Part shown: positions 48,953 through 57,429 of the stretch, piece after piece | Position numbering within the stretch: position 1 is the first letter of the stretch | Layout: each line of letters starts with the position of its first letter | NCBI RefSeq assembly: GCF_900103175.1 | Contig: NZ_FNLF01000002.1 | Location: forward strand, 3,052,136-3,116,135 | Length of the DNA: 64,000 nucleotides | Direction: 5' to 3' | Origin: Tsukamurella pulmonis | Lineage (GTDB): Bacteria; Actinomycetota; Actinomycetes; Mycobacteriales; Mycobacteriaceae | Notes under the pieces: model-generated | Seen by the model: only the letters and a program-made list of their open reading frames with translations | The model's database searches: none | Told to the model about the DNA's origin: nothing | Program-made: the position numbers and the translations under genes

Positions 48953-50374
48953 TCACGCTAGCGTCTTCGCGTACGCGAAGGAGACCTTTCGAGAGGGCAC
49001 GTCCGCGGTGTCGAGGCGCACCGTGACCCGGCGGCCCTCGGGCGGCCCGCCGGTGCAGGGCGCGATCACGGCCGGCTCGTCGAGGAGGACCTGATCGGCC
49101 CGCATGGTGACGGCGGCGAAGTCCTCACCCACCCGGTCGGCCAGGATCACCGCCTCCGTGAGGTCGATGCAGGCCCGGTCGACCTTGTTGGCCAGGGTGT
49201 TGGTCCTGCGCATCGTGTCGGCGGCGTCGTCGAGCGCACCGCCGGCCCATTCCGGGATCGGGTCCCCCGCGCACGCGGCGAGGCACACCTCGGTGGCGTA
49301 CCGGTCCGCCAGGCGGCGCAGGGGCGCGGTGACGTGCGCGTACGGTGCACCGACACCGGCGTGCCCGCGGTCGGCGGGCGGCTCCGGTGCGGCCGCCGTG
49401 CCGAAGGAGGCGTAGCCAGAGCCCCGCAGCAGGCGCGCGGCGTCGCTCATGACCGCGAGACCGGCAGGGGTGGCGACGTCGAGGCCGGCGAGGAACTCGC
49501 CCACCGGGATCCCGTCGGGCCAGCTCTGCCCGAGCGAGGCCGCGGTCCGGCGCAACTCGTCGACGGCGTCGTCGGGGGCGGTGGGCAGGGTGCGCAGCAG
49601 CCCCACGCCCGCCTCGAGCATGATTGCGGCCGCGCACACGCCGGTGAGAAGCGAGATCTGCGCGTTGTGGGCGTCGAAATCCGTGCGCGGTTCGATCCGC
49701 ACGGTCCACCCGTCGGGCCCCTGCACGGCCTCCTGCGCGGGCAGCCGCAGGTCGATGGCGCCGTGCTCGCGCCCCCACCGGGCGCGCAGCTCGCCGACCT
49801 CGGGCAGCAGCGCGATGCTCGGGTGCACCCGTCCCGCGTCGAAATCCGCCTGCACGCCCGCGTAGTCGAGTTGCGCCCGAGAGCGCACGACGGCCCGCCG
49901 GACCGTGGCCGCGGTGACCTCACCGGCGGCATCGAGACGAATCTCCCACAGCGCGGCCGCCCGGTCCTGCTCGGGCAGCAGCGATCCGAGGCCCTCGGAC
50001 AGCGGTCGCGGATGCAGCGGCACCGAGCCGTCGGGGAGGTACAGCGTCTGCCCGCGCAGGCGGGTCTCCGCCTCCAGCGCGCCGCCCGGCGGCACCAGCG
50101 CGCCGACGTCGGCGATCGCGTAGTGCACGAGGTAGCCGTCACCGTCGGCGGCGATGTGCACGGCCTGGTCCAAGTCCTTCGACCCCGGAGGATCGATGGT
50201 GACGAACTCGATGTCGCGACGGTCCTCGCGCCCCTCGGCGCACCGGTCGACGGCCGCCCGCGCCTCCGCGAGGGCGTCCGCCGGGAACTCCTCCGTCAGC
50301 TCGAACTCGGTGCGCACCGCCCCGAAGTCGACGTCGCTCGACGGCACGGGGCCGCGCATCGGGATGCCGCTCAC
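48953..50374 (-). CDS. RNB-domain ribonuclease (RNase II/R-like)
   Basis: This is a compact 473-aa member of the RNase II/R superfamily, which degrades RNA 3' to 5'. The catalytic motif I-D-P-P-G-S-K-D-L-D-Q-A holds the Mg-binding Asp residues. H-Y-A-I-A-D-V-G-A-L-V, L-Y-L-P-D-G-S-V-P and the R-R-L-A-D-R-Y region follow. It is much shorter than RNase R: no N-terminal cold-shock domains, and at most a short C-terminal OB segment. GTG at 50374 is 2 bp after the thioesterase stop; ATG at 50359 is an alternative. Confidence 0.9.
   Translation of the reverse strand: MSGIPMRGPVPSSDVDFGAVRTEFELTEEFPADALAEARAAVDRCAEGREDRRDIEFVTIDPPGSKDLDQAVHIAADGDGYLVHYAIADVGALVPPGGALEAETRLRGQTLYLPDGSVPLHPRPLSEGLGSLLPEQDRAAALWEIRLDAAGEVTAATVRRAVVRSRAQLDYAGVQADFDAGRVHPSIALLPEVGELRARWGREHGAIDLRLPAQEAVQGPDGWTVRIEPRTDFDAHNAQISLLTGVCAAAIMLEAGVGLLRTLPTAPDDAVDELRRTAASLGQSWPDGIPVGEFLAGLDVATPAGLAVMSDAARLLRGSGYASFGTAAAPEPPADRGHAGVGAPYAHVTAPLRRLADRYATEVCLAACAGDPIPEWAGGALDDAADTMRRTNTLANKVDRACIDLTEAVILADRVGEDFAAVTMRADQVLLDEPAVIAPCTGGPPEGRRVTVRLDTADVPSRKVSFAYAKTLA
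48955..48960 (-). promoter_or_regulatory. -10 box of leaderless cutinase gene
   Basis: TAGCGT on the minus strand lies over the last codons of the RNB gene and ends 6 nt before the cutinase ATG. Confidence 0.5.
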
Positions 50375-50376
50375 GC

Positions 50377-51159
50377 CTACTCCGCCAGCGCCTCGACGCT
50401 CATGGCCGCGGCGGTGCGATCCCCCGCGACCAACCAGGCGTAGAGCACGTCGCCGTCGCGGTGCGCCAGCAGCGTCGGCTCGTCCTCGAGCTGCAGCGCC
50501 GAGTTGTGCTCGACCACGCCGCGCAGCGGCAACCGCTCGCGCAGGTCCGGCTGGGTCGCCAGCACCTCCTCGAGTGCGGTCCAGTACACGGCGTTGTTCA
50601 CGTGCTGGATGATGTCGAGATCGGCGGCCCGCAGCAGGAAAGGCACCTCGACGGCCTCCGGGTGGGGCTTCGGATCCAGCCACTGCTTCCACCGCAGCAC
50701 GCCGCGCTCGGCGGCGGCACCGAACGTGGACAGGAACGTCTCGCTCAGCGCCGACGGGGTGAGGGTGTCGATGTTGAAGTTGATCCAGAAGGCCTCGGTC
50801 TCGATCCGCGTGCCCTTCTGCCCGTCGATGCCGATGCGCACGTTGCACCACCGCGAGCCCATCTTCGAGCCCCAGCGCTCCACCGTGAGGATGTCGGGCT
50901 GCTCGCCGCCCTCGAGGATCTCGATGACGGTGCGCCGCACCACCCAGTACGGGTGCACGTCCTCGTAGTCGACGTGGCGCAGGTGATCCTGCCCGGTGTC
51001 CTGCAGGTAGCGGGCCACTCCGTCGAACTTGAGGCGCCGGTCGGGGCTGACCGCATCGCCCCGCACGGAGCGCTGCGCCGTGTAGATGGCGCCGCTGTCC
51101 AGCAGCTCGCGGCGACGCTCGGGCTCGGTGATGCGCGGGGGCAGGGGGTCTCCGATCAC
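50377..51159 (-). CDS. Acyl-ACP thioesterase-like protein
   Basis: The 260-aa protein looks like the tandem hot-dog acyl-ACP thioesterase family (FatA-like, as in Rv2001). The first hot-dog has F-D-G-V-A-R-Y-L-Q-D-T-G-Q-D-H, and the second has L-D-I-I-Q-H-V-N-N-A-V-Y-W-T, where the Asn/His pair is catalytic in plant enzymes. It should free fatty acids from ACP or CoA. GTG 51159 lies 7 nt after TAGGCT, whose TAG is the stop codon of the upstream ABC permease gene. Confidence 0.87.
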   Translation of the reverse strand: MIGDPLPPRITEPERRRELLDSGAIYTAQRSVRGDAVSPDRRLKFDGVARYLQDTGQDHLRHVDYEDVHPYWVVRRTVIEILEGGEQPDILTVERWGSKMGSRWCNVRIGIDGQKGTRIETEAFWINFNIDTLTPSALSETFLSTFGAAAERGVLRWKQWLDPKPHPEAVEVPFLLRAADLDIIQHVNNAVYWTALEEVLATQPDLRERLPLRGVVEHNSALQLEDEPTLLAHRDGDVLYAWLVAGDRTAAAMSVEALAE

Positions 51160-51166
51160 CCGCCCG

Positions 51167-51172
51167 AGCCTA
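51167..51172 (-). promoter_or_regulatory. -10 box of the leaderless thioesterase gene, containing the permease stop codon
   Basis: TAGGCT on the minus strand begins with the ABC permease TAG and ends 7 nt before GTG 51159. Confidence 0.55.
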
Positions 51173-52012
51173 GTCGACGGTGCGCTTGTTGAACGCCCGC
51201 ACGGCCAGCGGGCCGAACACCGCGGTCAGCGCGATCGACCAGAGGACGGTGGCCAGCACGGGATGCTGCAGGGACCAGGGCGCGCCCTCGCGCAGCGGCA
51301 GGTCGTTGCCCCACAGCTCGCGCATGGCCTGGACGAGCGAGGACACGGGGTTCCATTCGGCGATCGCGCGGAGCCACGGCGCCATCCCCTCGGTGGGGAC
51401 GAATGCGTTGGAGAGGAAGGTGATGGGGAACATCGTGGCGAACATGAAGCCGTTCACCGCCTCGATGGACTGCATCAGACAGCCGACGAGGATCCCGAAC
51501 CAGATCATGGCGAAGCCGAACAGCAGCAGGACGAGGAAGCCGAGCACCGCGTCCACCGGATTCGTGCGGATGCGCCAACCGATCGCGAGCCCCGTCAGGC
51601 TCATGACGACGATGCCGATCGACGAGTGCAGCAGGCTCGCCATGCTGCGCCCGATGAGTACGGAGGCGCGGCTGATCGGCAGCGACCGGAACCGGTCGAT
51701 GACGCCCTTCTCGAGATCCGTGGTCAGGCCGCCCGCGACCACGAAACAGGTGAACACCATCGTCTGCCCCAGGATGCCGGGCAGCAGGTACTCGCGGTAG
51801 GAGACGCCCTGGGTGGGGATCGCGGAGCCGAAGACGAACGCGAACAGCACGGTGAACATGATCGGCTGGATGGTGACGTCGGAGAGCATCTCGGGCATGC
51901 GCTTGGTGTGGATCATGCTGCGGCGAACCATGATCCAGGACTGCTGCCACAGGCTGGTCTGATGCGTCTCCACACCGCCCACGCCGGCGGCCTCGGTGGT
52001 GGTGGCGGTCAT
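51170..52012 (-). CDS. ABC-2 type permease (DrrB-like)
   Basis: The 280-aa protein is the membrane half of an ABC-2 exporter, with six hydrophobic helices and the DrrB-style P-T-Q-G-V-S-Y-R-E-Y-L-L-P-G-I-L between helices. R-S-M-I-H-T-K-R-M-P-E is typical of the N-terminus of daunorubicin-resistance permeases. It pairs with the ATPase gene, and their frames overlap by 4 nt (ATGA). Drugs or lipids are likely cargo; the true substrate is unknown. Confidence 0.92.
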   Translation of the reverse strand: MTATTTEAAGVGGVETHQTSLWQQSWIMVRRSMIHTKRMPEMLSDVTIQPIMFTVLFAFVFGSAIPTQGVSYREYLLPGILGQTMVFTCFVVAGGLTTDLEKGVIDRFRSLPISRASVLIGRSMASLLHSSIGIVVMSLTGLAIGWRIRTNPVDAVLGFLVLLLFGFAMIWFGILVGCLMQSIEAVNGFMFATMFPITFLSNAFVPTEGMAPWLRAIAEWNPVSSLVQAMRELWGNDLPLREGAPWSLQHPVLATVLWSIALTAVFGPLAVRAFNKRTVD

Positions 52013-52995
52013 GCGGTGGCCTCCTCGGCGTCCGGAGCATCGGTTTCGGTGCGGCGTCCGGTGAGGGACAGGAAGACGTCGTCGAGGCTGGGCCGCGCAA
52101 GACCGAGATCATCGACCTTGATGCCGCTCTCCCCGAGCAGTGCGCCGGCGCGGTTCAGGTCGTCGAGCCCGTTGGCGGGGCTGCTCACCCGGCGTGCGCC
52201 CTCGTCGACGAAGACCTCACTGCCGAGCTGCGCGAGGATGTCGCGGGCGACGGGCAGATCGGCCGCGTCCGAGACGGTCAACACCAGGCTGGCGGCGCCG
52301 GCGCGCTCCTTGAGCTGCAGCGGGGTGCCCTGCGCGATGATCCGCCCCTTGTCGATGACGATGATCTCGTCGGCCAGTTGATCCGCCTCCTCGAGGTACT
52401 GCGTGGTGAGCAGCAGCGTGGTGCCGTTCGCCACCAGCGTGCGCAGCACGTCCCACAGCTCGGAGCGGGCGCGCGGATCGAGACCGGTGGTGGGCTCGTC
52501 GAGGAAGAGCACCGGCGGCGCGGTGAGCAGGCTGACCGCGAGGTCCAGCCGGCGACGCATGCCGCCCGAGTAGGCCTTGACCTGCTTCTCGGCCGCCGCG
52601 GTGAGCGAGAACTGTTCGAGCAGCTCCGCACTGCGCCGCTTCAGGGCGGCGCGCGGGATGCCGTAGAGACCGCCGATCATCGCCAGGTTCTCCCGCCCGG
52701 TGAGGATCTCGTCGACGGTGGCCGCCTGACCGGTGAGCCCCATGCTGCGCCGCACCTCGATGGGGTTCTCCCGCACGTCGTACCCCGCGATGCGGGCGGT
52801 GCCCTCGGTGGGTGGCGACAGTGTGGTCATCATCCGCACCGTGGTGGTCTTCCCCGCGCCGTTGGGGCCGAGCAGCCCCAGGACCGAACCGCGGGGCACC
52901 TGGAAGCTCACCCCGTCCACCGCTGTGAAATCGCCGAACCGTTTCACCAGGCCGATCGCTTCGATCGCCCAGTCACCGCTCTCACCGTGTGTCAT
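52009..52995 (-). CDS. ABC exporter ATP-binding protein (DrrA-like)
   Basis: The 328-aa protein has a full ABC ATPase: Walker A G-P-N-G-A-G-K-T-T at residues 43-51, signature Y-S-G-G-M-R-R-R, Walker B L-F-L-D-E-P and an H-loop-region T-T-Q-Y-L-E-E-A-D. The C-terminal ~100 residues form the extra DrrA-type domain ending L-D-D-V-F-L-S-L-T-G-R. It forms an exporter with the permease encoded directly downstream. ATG 52995 lies 7 nt after TACCGT, consistent with a leaderless mRNA. Confidence 0.95.
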   Translation of the reverse strand: MTHGESGDWAIEAIGLVKRFGDFTAVDGVSFQVPRGSVLGLLGPNGAGKTTTVRMMTTLSPPTEGTARIAGYDVRENPIEVRRSMGLTGQAATVDEILTGRENLAMIGGLYGIPRAALKRRSAELLEQFSLTAAAEKQVKAYSGGMRRRLDLAVSLLTAPPVLFLDEPTTGLDPRARSELWDVLRTLVANGTTLLLTTQYLEEADQLADEIIVIDKGRIIAQGTPLQLKERAGAASLVLTVSDAADLPVARDILAQLGSEVFVDEGARRVSSPANGLDDLNRAGALLGESGIKVDDLGLARPSLDDVFLSLTGRRTETDAPDAEEATA

Positions 52996-53002
52996 GACTC
53001 AC

Positions 53003-53008
53003 ACGGTA
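53003..53008 (-). promoter_or_regulatory. -10 box of the leaderless ABC exporter operon
   Basis: TACCGT on the minus strand ends 7 nt before ATG 52995. Confidence 0.6.
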
Positions 53009-53056
53009 ATGCGGCCCACCGACAGGTTTCCATCGCTTTTGCGCGCGCTCGACGAG

Positions 53057-53072
53057 CCGCCCGATCGGACGG
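53057..53072 (-). terminator. Possible rnpB terminator hairpin
   Basis: A 6-bp stem (CCGTCC/GGGCGG with one G-U pair) and a GATC loop lie just past the rnpB 3' end on the minus strand. It is weak. Confidence 0.4.
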
Positions 53073-53075
53073 GGG

Positions 53076-53494
<419 letters not shown>

Positions 53495-53500
53495 CCGACC

Positions 53501-53506
53501 AGGATA
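53501..53506 (-). promoter_or_regulatory. rnpB -10 box
   Basis: TATCCT on the minus strand lies 6 nt before the P1-defined 5' end of RNase P RNA, as expected for a direct transcription start. Confidence 0.65.
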
Positions 53507-53521
53507 CCCCGCGGGCGGGCG

Positions 53522-54169
53522 TCAGATCGCCGCGGTGCGGTTGACCTGGCGCACCGACGCGCCGCCGTCGGGATAGAAGTCGGCGATCGAGATCGATGCC
53601 AAGTCCAGGTGCAGCCGGTAGAGCAGCTGCGGGCCGACGTCGAGCGCGATGCGCAGGGCCGTCTTGATCGGCGTGACGTGGGAGACGAGCGCGACGGTGC
53701 GTCCACGGTGTTCGACGGTGATCCGGTCCAGTAGGGCCGCGACGCGGGCGTGCACGTGATCGAAGCTCTCGCCGCCGGGTGCGGCGACGGAGGTGTCGCC
53801 CAGCCAGCGGCCGTGCAGCTCCGGGTCCCGCGCGCGGGCCTCGCTGAACGAGAGCCCCTCCCACGCACCGAAGTCCGTCTCGATCAGGTCGTCCTCGATC
53901 TCGACCGTGAGCCCGCGGCCGGCGTTCACGGCCTCGGCGGTCTGCCGGGCACGATCGAGCGGCGACGACAGGATCGCGTCGATCCGCGTCTCGCGGAGCA
54001 ATTGCGCCGCCTGCGCGGCCTGCTCCCGACCGAGGTCGGTGAGCGACGGATTCCCGCGGCCCGAGTAGAGGCGCCCGACGGACGCGGGGGTCTGGCCGTG
54101 GCGCAGGAGGATCAGCCGGGTCGGCTCGTGCGCGGAGACGGTCCACCCGCCGCGCTGCGCGCCGCTCAC
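53522..54169 (-). CDS. Histidine phosphatase (alpha-ribazole phosphatase/phosphoglycerate mutase-like)
   Basis: The 215-aa protein is a histidine phosphatase: the catalytic L-L-R-H-G-Q-T is at about residue 20, with the second Arg in S-S-P-L-D-R-A-R-Q-T. The acid E-T-D-F-G-A-W-E and the second His in V-S-H-V-T-P follow. In M. tuberculosis the matching gene (Rv2228c) fuses an RNase HI domain to this CobC-type domain; here the RNase H part is absent. Given the cob genes in the window, alpha-ribazole-phosphatase is plausible. GTG 54169 overlaps the zinc-ribbon stop by 4 nt (GTGA). Confidence 0.88.
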   Translation of the reverse strand: MSGAQRGGWTVSAHEPTRLILLRHGQTPASVGRLYSGRGNPSLTDLGREQAAQAAQLLRETRIDAILSSPLDRARQTAEAVNAGRGLTVEIEDDLIETDFGAWEGLSFSEARARDPELHGRWLGDTSVAAPGGESFDHVHARVAALLDRITVEHRGRTVALVSHVTPIKTALRIALDVGPQLLYRLHLDLASISIADFYPDGGASVRQVNRTAAI

Positions 54170-54924
54170 TCCTCGGGCCTGGGCTGCGGCAGCCCGGACT
54201 CGAAGGTCCGCACCAGGATCGCGCCGCACTCGTCGCAGTGCACGACCGCGTCGGCGGGCTTGCGGGCCACCGAGTCCAGGAATCCGCGGTCGAGCTCGAG
54301 CCGGCAGGCCCCGCACCGCCGGGCCTGCAGGAGTCCGGCTCCGGTGCCCGAGCTCGCGCGCCGCCGCTCGTACTCGGCGTAGAGGTCCTCGGGGAGCGTG
54401 CCGACGGTGGCCTCGCGGGTGGTGGCGGTGCGGGCCTTCGCCACCTCGATGTCCTTGAGCGTCTCCTCGCGGCGGCGGGCGACCGCGGCGATCTCGTCGC
54501 TCGTCGCGTTCACGGTGGCCTCGGCGCGCTGCTGATCGAGCGCGACGGCCTCGCGCTTCTCCATGAGCTCGAGCTCCTCGTCCTCGAGGACCGACTGGCG
54601 CCGCTCGAGCCCCTTGAGCTCGTGCTCGATCTCGGTGAGCTGCTTGGCCGGCACCGCTCCGGAGGCGAGGAGCTCGCGGTCCTTGCGCTCGCGCAGGCGG
54701 GTCTGCTCCACCTCCTTCTCCAGCTTGCTGATGTCGCGATCGAGATCCTCTACCAGGATCGACACCCGCACGGACTCGTCGCGCTCGGTGGTGGCGCGCT
54801 TCTCGAGTTCCGCGATCTCCGCGTCCTCGGGCAGGTGGGTGGCGCGGTGCGCCAGGCGGGAGATCTCCGCGTCGACCTCGGCGAGGTCCAGCAGGATGCG
54901 TTGGGCGGCCGGATCAGCGTTCAT
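54166..54924 (-). CDS. C4-type zinc ribbon protein with coiled coil
   Basis: The 252-aa protein corresponds to Rv2229c. The first ~190 residues are a long charged Glu/Lys/Arg coiled coil. The end is a C4 zinc ribbon with C-G-A-C and C-D-E-C. The family is widespread next to Nif3 genes and its function is not established; it may be a nucleic-acid or adaptor protein. ATG 54924 lies 7 nt after TAGAGT, whose TAG is the Nif3 stop codon. It is translationally coupled to the phosphatase. Confidence 0.92.
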   Translation of the reverse strand: MNADPAAQRILLDLAEVDAEISRLAHRATHLPEDAEIAELEKRATTERDESVRVSILVEDLDRDISKLEKEVEQTRLRERKDRELLASGAVPAKQLTEIEHELKGLERRQSVLEDEELELMEKREAVALDQQRAEATVNATSDEIAAVARRREETLKDIEVAKARTATTREATVGTLPEDLYAEYERRRASSGTGAGLLQARRCGACRLELDRGFLDSVARKPADAVVHCDECGAILVRTFESGLPQPRPEE

Positions 54925-54931
54925 CTGCGCC

Positions 54932-54937
54932 ACTCTA
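54932..54937 (-). promoter_or_regulatory. -10 box of the leaderless zinc-ribbon gene, containing the Nif3 stop codon
   Basis: TAGAGT on the minus strand begins with the Nif3 TAG and ends 7 nt before ATG 54924. Confidence 0.55.
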
Positions 54938-56050
54938 CGCATCCGCCGTCGGCGCGGCCCGCACCGTGAACGGATCGGTCGGGGCGTCGTGGACGGCGAC
55001 ATCGAGGTAGGGCCAGAGCAGCTCGGCCACGGAAGCGCACCACGGGAACTCGGTGCCCCAGTGCCCGGCGTCGATCACCGCGGGCCCGCCGGCGCGCAGG
55101 TGCTCGTCGACGGGGTGGTGCCGCAGGTCGCCGGTCACGTAGGCGTCCACGCCGAGCCTCCCGACGGTGCCGAGCAGCGAGTCCCCCGCGCCCCCGCACA
55201 CCGCGACGGTGCGGATCGTCGCGTCCGGGTCGCCGGCCGCACGGGCGGGCGACCCGAGCGCCTGCGCGACATGGGCGGTGAAGGCGGCCAACGACATCGG
55301 CTCGGGCAGCGTTCCGATGCGGCCGAGGCCCCACTCCCGCTCGGCGCCGACCAGTTCGACGACGTCGTGCGCGGGCTCCTCGTAGGGGTGCGCGTCCCGC
55401 AGGGCGCGGGCGATGCGCTCGCGGTGGGCGGGCGCCGCCACGAGCTCGATCCGCGTCTCGGCGAGCGCGGTGAGCTCGCGGGCGCTGCCGATGGCGGGAC
55501 TCGCGTCGTCACCGGGCCGGAACTGGCCGACACCGTCGACCCGCCAGGCGCACTCGGAGTACTCCCCGACCTCGCCCGCCCCGGCCTCGAACATCGCGGC
55601 CAGCACCTCGTCGGCCCGCGCGGGCGGCACCATCACTCCCCACCGGTCCAGGCGCAGCGGCGCGTCGAGGTGTTCGACGGGGCCGGTGACCTCGAGCCCG
55701 AGGGCACCGGCGAGCGCGTCGTTGACGCCGCCCCGCGCGCGGTCGGCGTTGGTGTGCGCGGTGAACAGCGCGCACCCGCCGCGGATGAGGCGGTGGATCA
55801 GCGCCCCCTTGGGCGTGCTCGCGGCGACGGTGTCGACGCCGCGCAGCAGCAGCGGGTGGTGCGCGATGAGCAGCTGCGCGCCGCGGGCGAGTGCGGCGTC
55901 GACCACCGCGGCGGTGACGTCGACGCAGACCAGGACGTGCGTGACCTCGGATTCCGGGTCGCCGCACACCAGTCCGACACTGTCCCACCCCTCCGCGAGC
56001 CGGGGCGGATACGCCTGATCGAGCATCTCGATGACCTCTGCCAGCTTCAT
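54935..56050 (-). CDS. Nif3-like dinuclear metal centre protein
   Basis: The 371-aa protein is a long-form NIF3 (DUF34) protein corresponding to Rv2230c. The metal-site pieces L-L-I-A-H-H-P-L and A-H-T-N-A-D are at the N-terminal part, with D-A-G-H-W-G-T-E and G-D-L-R-H-H at the C-terminal part. A PII-like insert (about residues 140-240) lies between, as in the long forms. It may be a GTP cyclohydrolase-like or metal-insertase protein; the role is not settled. ATG 56050 lies 7 nt after TACGCT. It is divergent from ptpA. Confidence 0.93.
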   Translation of the reverse strand: MKLAEVIEMLDQAYPPRLAEGWDSVGLVCGDPESEVTHVLVCVDVTAAVVDAALARGAQLLIAHHPLLLRGVDTVAASTPKGALIHRLIRGGCALFTAHTNADRARGGVNDALAGALGLEVTGPVEHLDAPLRLDRWGVMVPPARADEVLAAMFEAGAGEVGEYSECAWRVDGVGQFRPGDDASPAIGSARELTALAETRIELVAAPAHRERIARALRDAHPYEEPAHDVVELVGAEREWGLGRIGTLPEPMSLAAFTAHVAQALGSPARAAGDPDATIRTVAVCGGAGDSLLGTVGRLGVDAYVTGDLRHHPVDEHLRAGGPAVIDAGHWGTEFPWCASVAELLWPYLDVAVHDAPTDPFTVRAAPTADA

Positions 56051-56057
56051 GTCCACC

Positions 56058-56063
56058 AGCGTA
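56058..56063 (-). promoter_or_regulatory. -10 box of leaderless Nif3 gene
   Basis: TACGCT on the minus strand ends 7 nt before ATG 56050. Confidence 0.55.
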
Positions 56064-56099
56064 TGCGGGGCCCTCGCACGCGTCGGGCAAGATGGAGGG

Positions 56100-56570
56100 G
56101 TGAGTACTCCGCTGCATGTCACGTTCGTGTGCACCGGCAACATCTGCCGTTCGCCGATCGCCAAGATCGTCTACGAGCGGGCCGTCGCCGATGCCGGGCT
56201 GGCCGATGCGGTGCGGGTCACCAGCGCCGGCACCGACGGCTGGCACGAGGGCGAAGCGGCGGATGCGCGGGCGCAGGACGTGCTCGCGGAGGCCGGCTAT
56301 CCCACCGCGCACACGGCCGCCGAGCTCACCGACGATCACCTCGCAGCCGACCTGGTCGTGGCACTGCACCGCTCCCACATCGCGCCGCTCCGCCGCCGCG
56401 GCGTCCCGGACGAACGCCTCCGCCTGCTGCGCGGTTTCGACCCCGGCGCCTCGCACGAGAGCGTGCCGGATCCGTACTACGGCGACCACGACGACTTCCG
56501 CGCCACGCTCGCGCAGGTCGAGGCCGCGATGCCCGGGCTCATCGAGTGGACGCGAGAGCACAGTGCCTAG
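56100..56570 (+). CDS. ptpA: Low-molecular-weight protein tyrosine phosphatase
   Basis: PtpA removes phosphate from tyrosines; in M. tuberculosis the secreted homologue acts on host proteins. The 156-aa protein has the P-loop C11-T-G-N-I-C-R17-S, a conserved Trp48, and the general acid Asp124 in D-P-Y-Y-G-D. GTG 56100 follows GGAGGG. The gene for the kinase PtkA, adjacent in M. tuberculosis, is missing here. It overlaps the SURF1 gene by 8 nt. A role in a non-pathogen would be in normal signalling. Confidence 0.94.
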   Translation: MSTPLHVTFVCTGNICRSPIAKIVYERAVADAGLADAVRVTSAGTDGWHEGEAADARAQDVLAEAGYPTAHTAAELTDDHLAADLVVALHRSHIAPLRRRGVPDERLRLLRGFDPGASHESVPDPYYGDHDDFRATLAQVEAAMPGLIEWTREHSA

Positions 56571-57429
56571 CTGGATCAAGGTGATCTTCCAGCCGCGGTG
56601 GATCGCCCTCGCCATCGCGGCCATCGCCTTCACCGCACTGTGCTGGTCGGTGCTCGCGCCGTGGCAGTTGGGCAAGAACAGCTCGACCAGTCACCGCAAT
56701 CAGCAGATCGCCGATTCGGTCAACGCCGATCCCGTCCCGGCCGCGCAACTGCTCGGGGGCCGGACCGACGTGCCCAAGGACGCCGAGTGGCGGCGGGTCG
56801 TGCTCACCGGGCAGTACCTCGCGGACAAGCAGTCCCTCGCCCGACTCCGCAATCAGGACGGCAAACCCGCGTACGAGGTGCTGGTGCCGTTCGCCGCGGA
56901 CGACGGCGCGACCTATCTCGTGGACCGCGGTTTCGTGCAGACGCCGACCGGCGGCGTCGTGCCGGAGTTCGCGCCGCCACCGTCGGGCACGGTGACCGTG
57001 CAGGCGCGCGTCCGAGCCCCCGAGAAGACCGATCCGGCGCGTGGCCCGCGGACGGAGGGCGGCTATCTGCAGGTCTTCGCGATCGACCCGTCGGCGATCG
57101 GTCCGGCGCAGGGCATCGCCTTCGCGCCCGGCTACCTCAACCTCGACGAGGGGCAGCCCGGCGGTCTCGACCCGATTCCGCTACCGATGCTCGACGCGGG
57201 CCCCTACCTCTCCTACGGCCTGCAGTGGCTGGCGTTCGGCATCATGGCGCCGCTCGCGATCGGCTACTTCGTGTGGTCGGAGGTGCGGCGCCGGCGCGAG
57301 GACAAGGCCGTCTTCGACGCCGGGACCGCGGAGGCCGGGGAGCCGTCGGACGACGCCCCGCCCGAGATCAGCGCCGAGGCCGCGCGTGCCGCACGGCTCG
57401 CCGACCGATACGGACGCAAAGGACAGTAG
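56563..57429 (+). CDS. SURF1-family cytochrome oxidase assembly protein
   Basis: The 288-aa protein corresponds to Rv2235 and has the SURF1 layout: an N-terminal helix (residues 11-32), a large external domain and a second helix near residue 222. Both flanks are family-typical (W-Q-L-G-K, then Y-L-V-D-R-G-F-V). SURF1 helps heme insertion into aa3 oxidase, of which CtaC at the window start is a subunit. GTG 56563 lies inside the end of ptpA, so translation is coupled. Its 3' end overlaps convergent cobD by 62 bp. Confidence 0.9.
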   Translation: MPSWIKVIFQPRWIALAIAAIAFTALCWSVLAPWQLGKNSSTSHRNQQIADSVNADPVPAAQLLGGRTDVPKDAEWRRVVLTGQYLADKQSLARLRNQDGKPAYEVLVPFAADDGATYLVDRGFVQTPTGGVVPEFAPPPSGTVTVQARVRAPEKTDPARGPRTEGGYLQVFAIDPSAIGPAQGIAFAPGYLNLDEGQPGGLDPIPLPMLDAGPYLSYGLQWLAFGIMAPLAIGYFVWSEVRRRREDKAVFDAGTAEAGEPSDDAPPEISAEAARAARLADRYGRKGQ

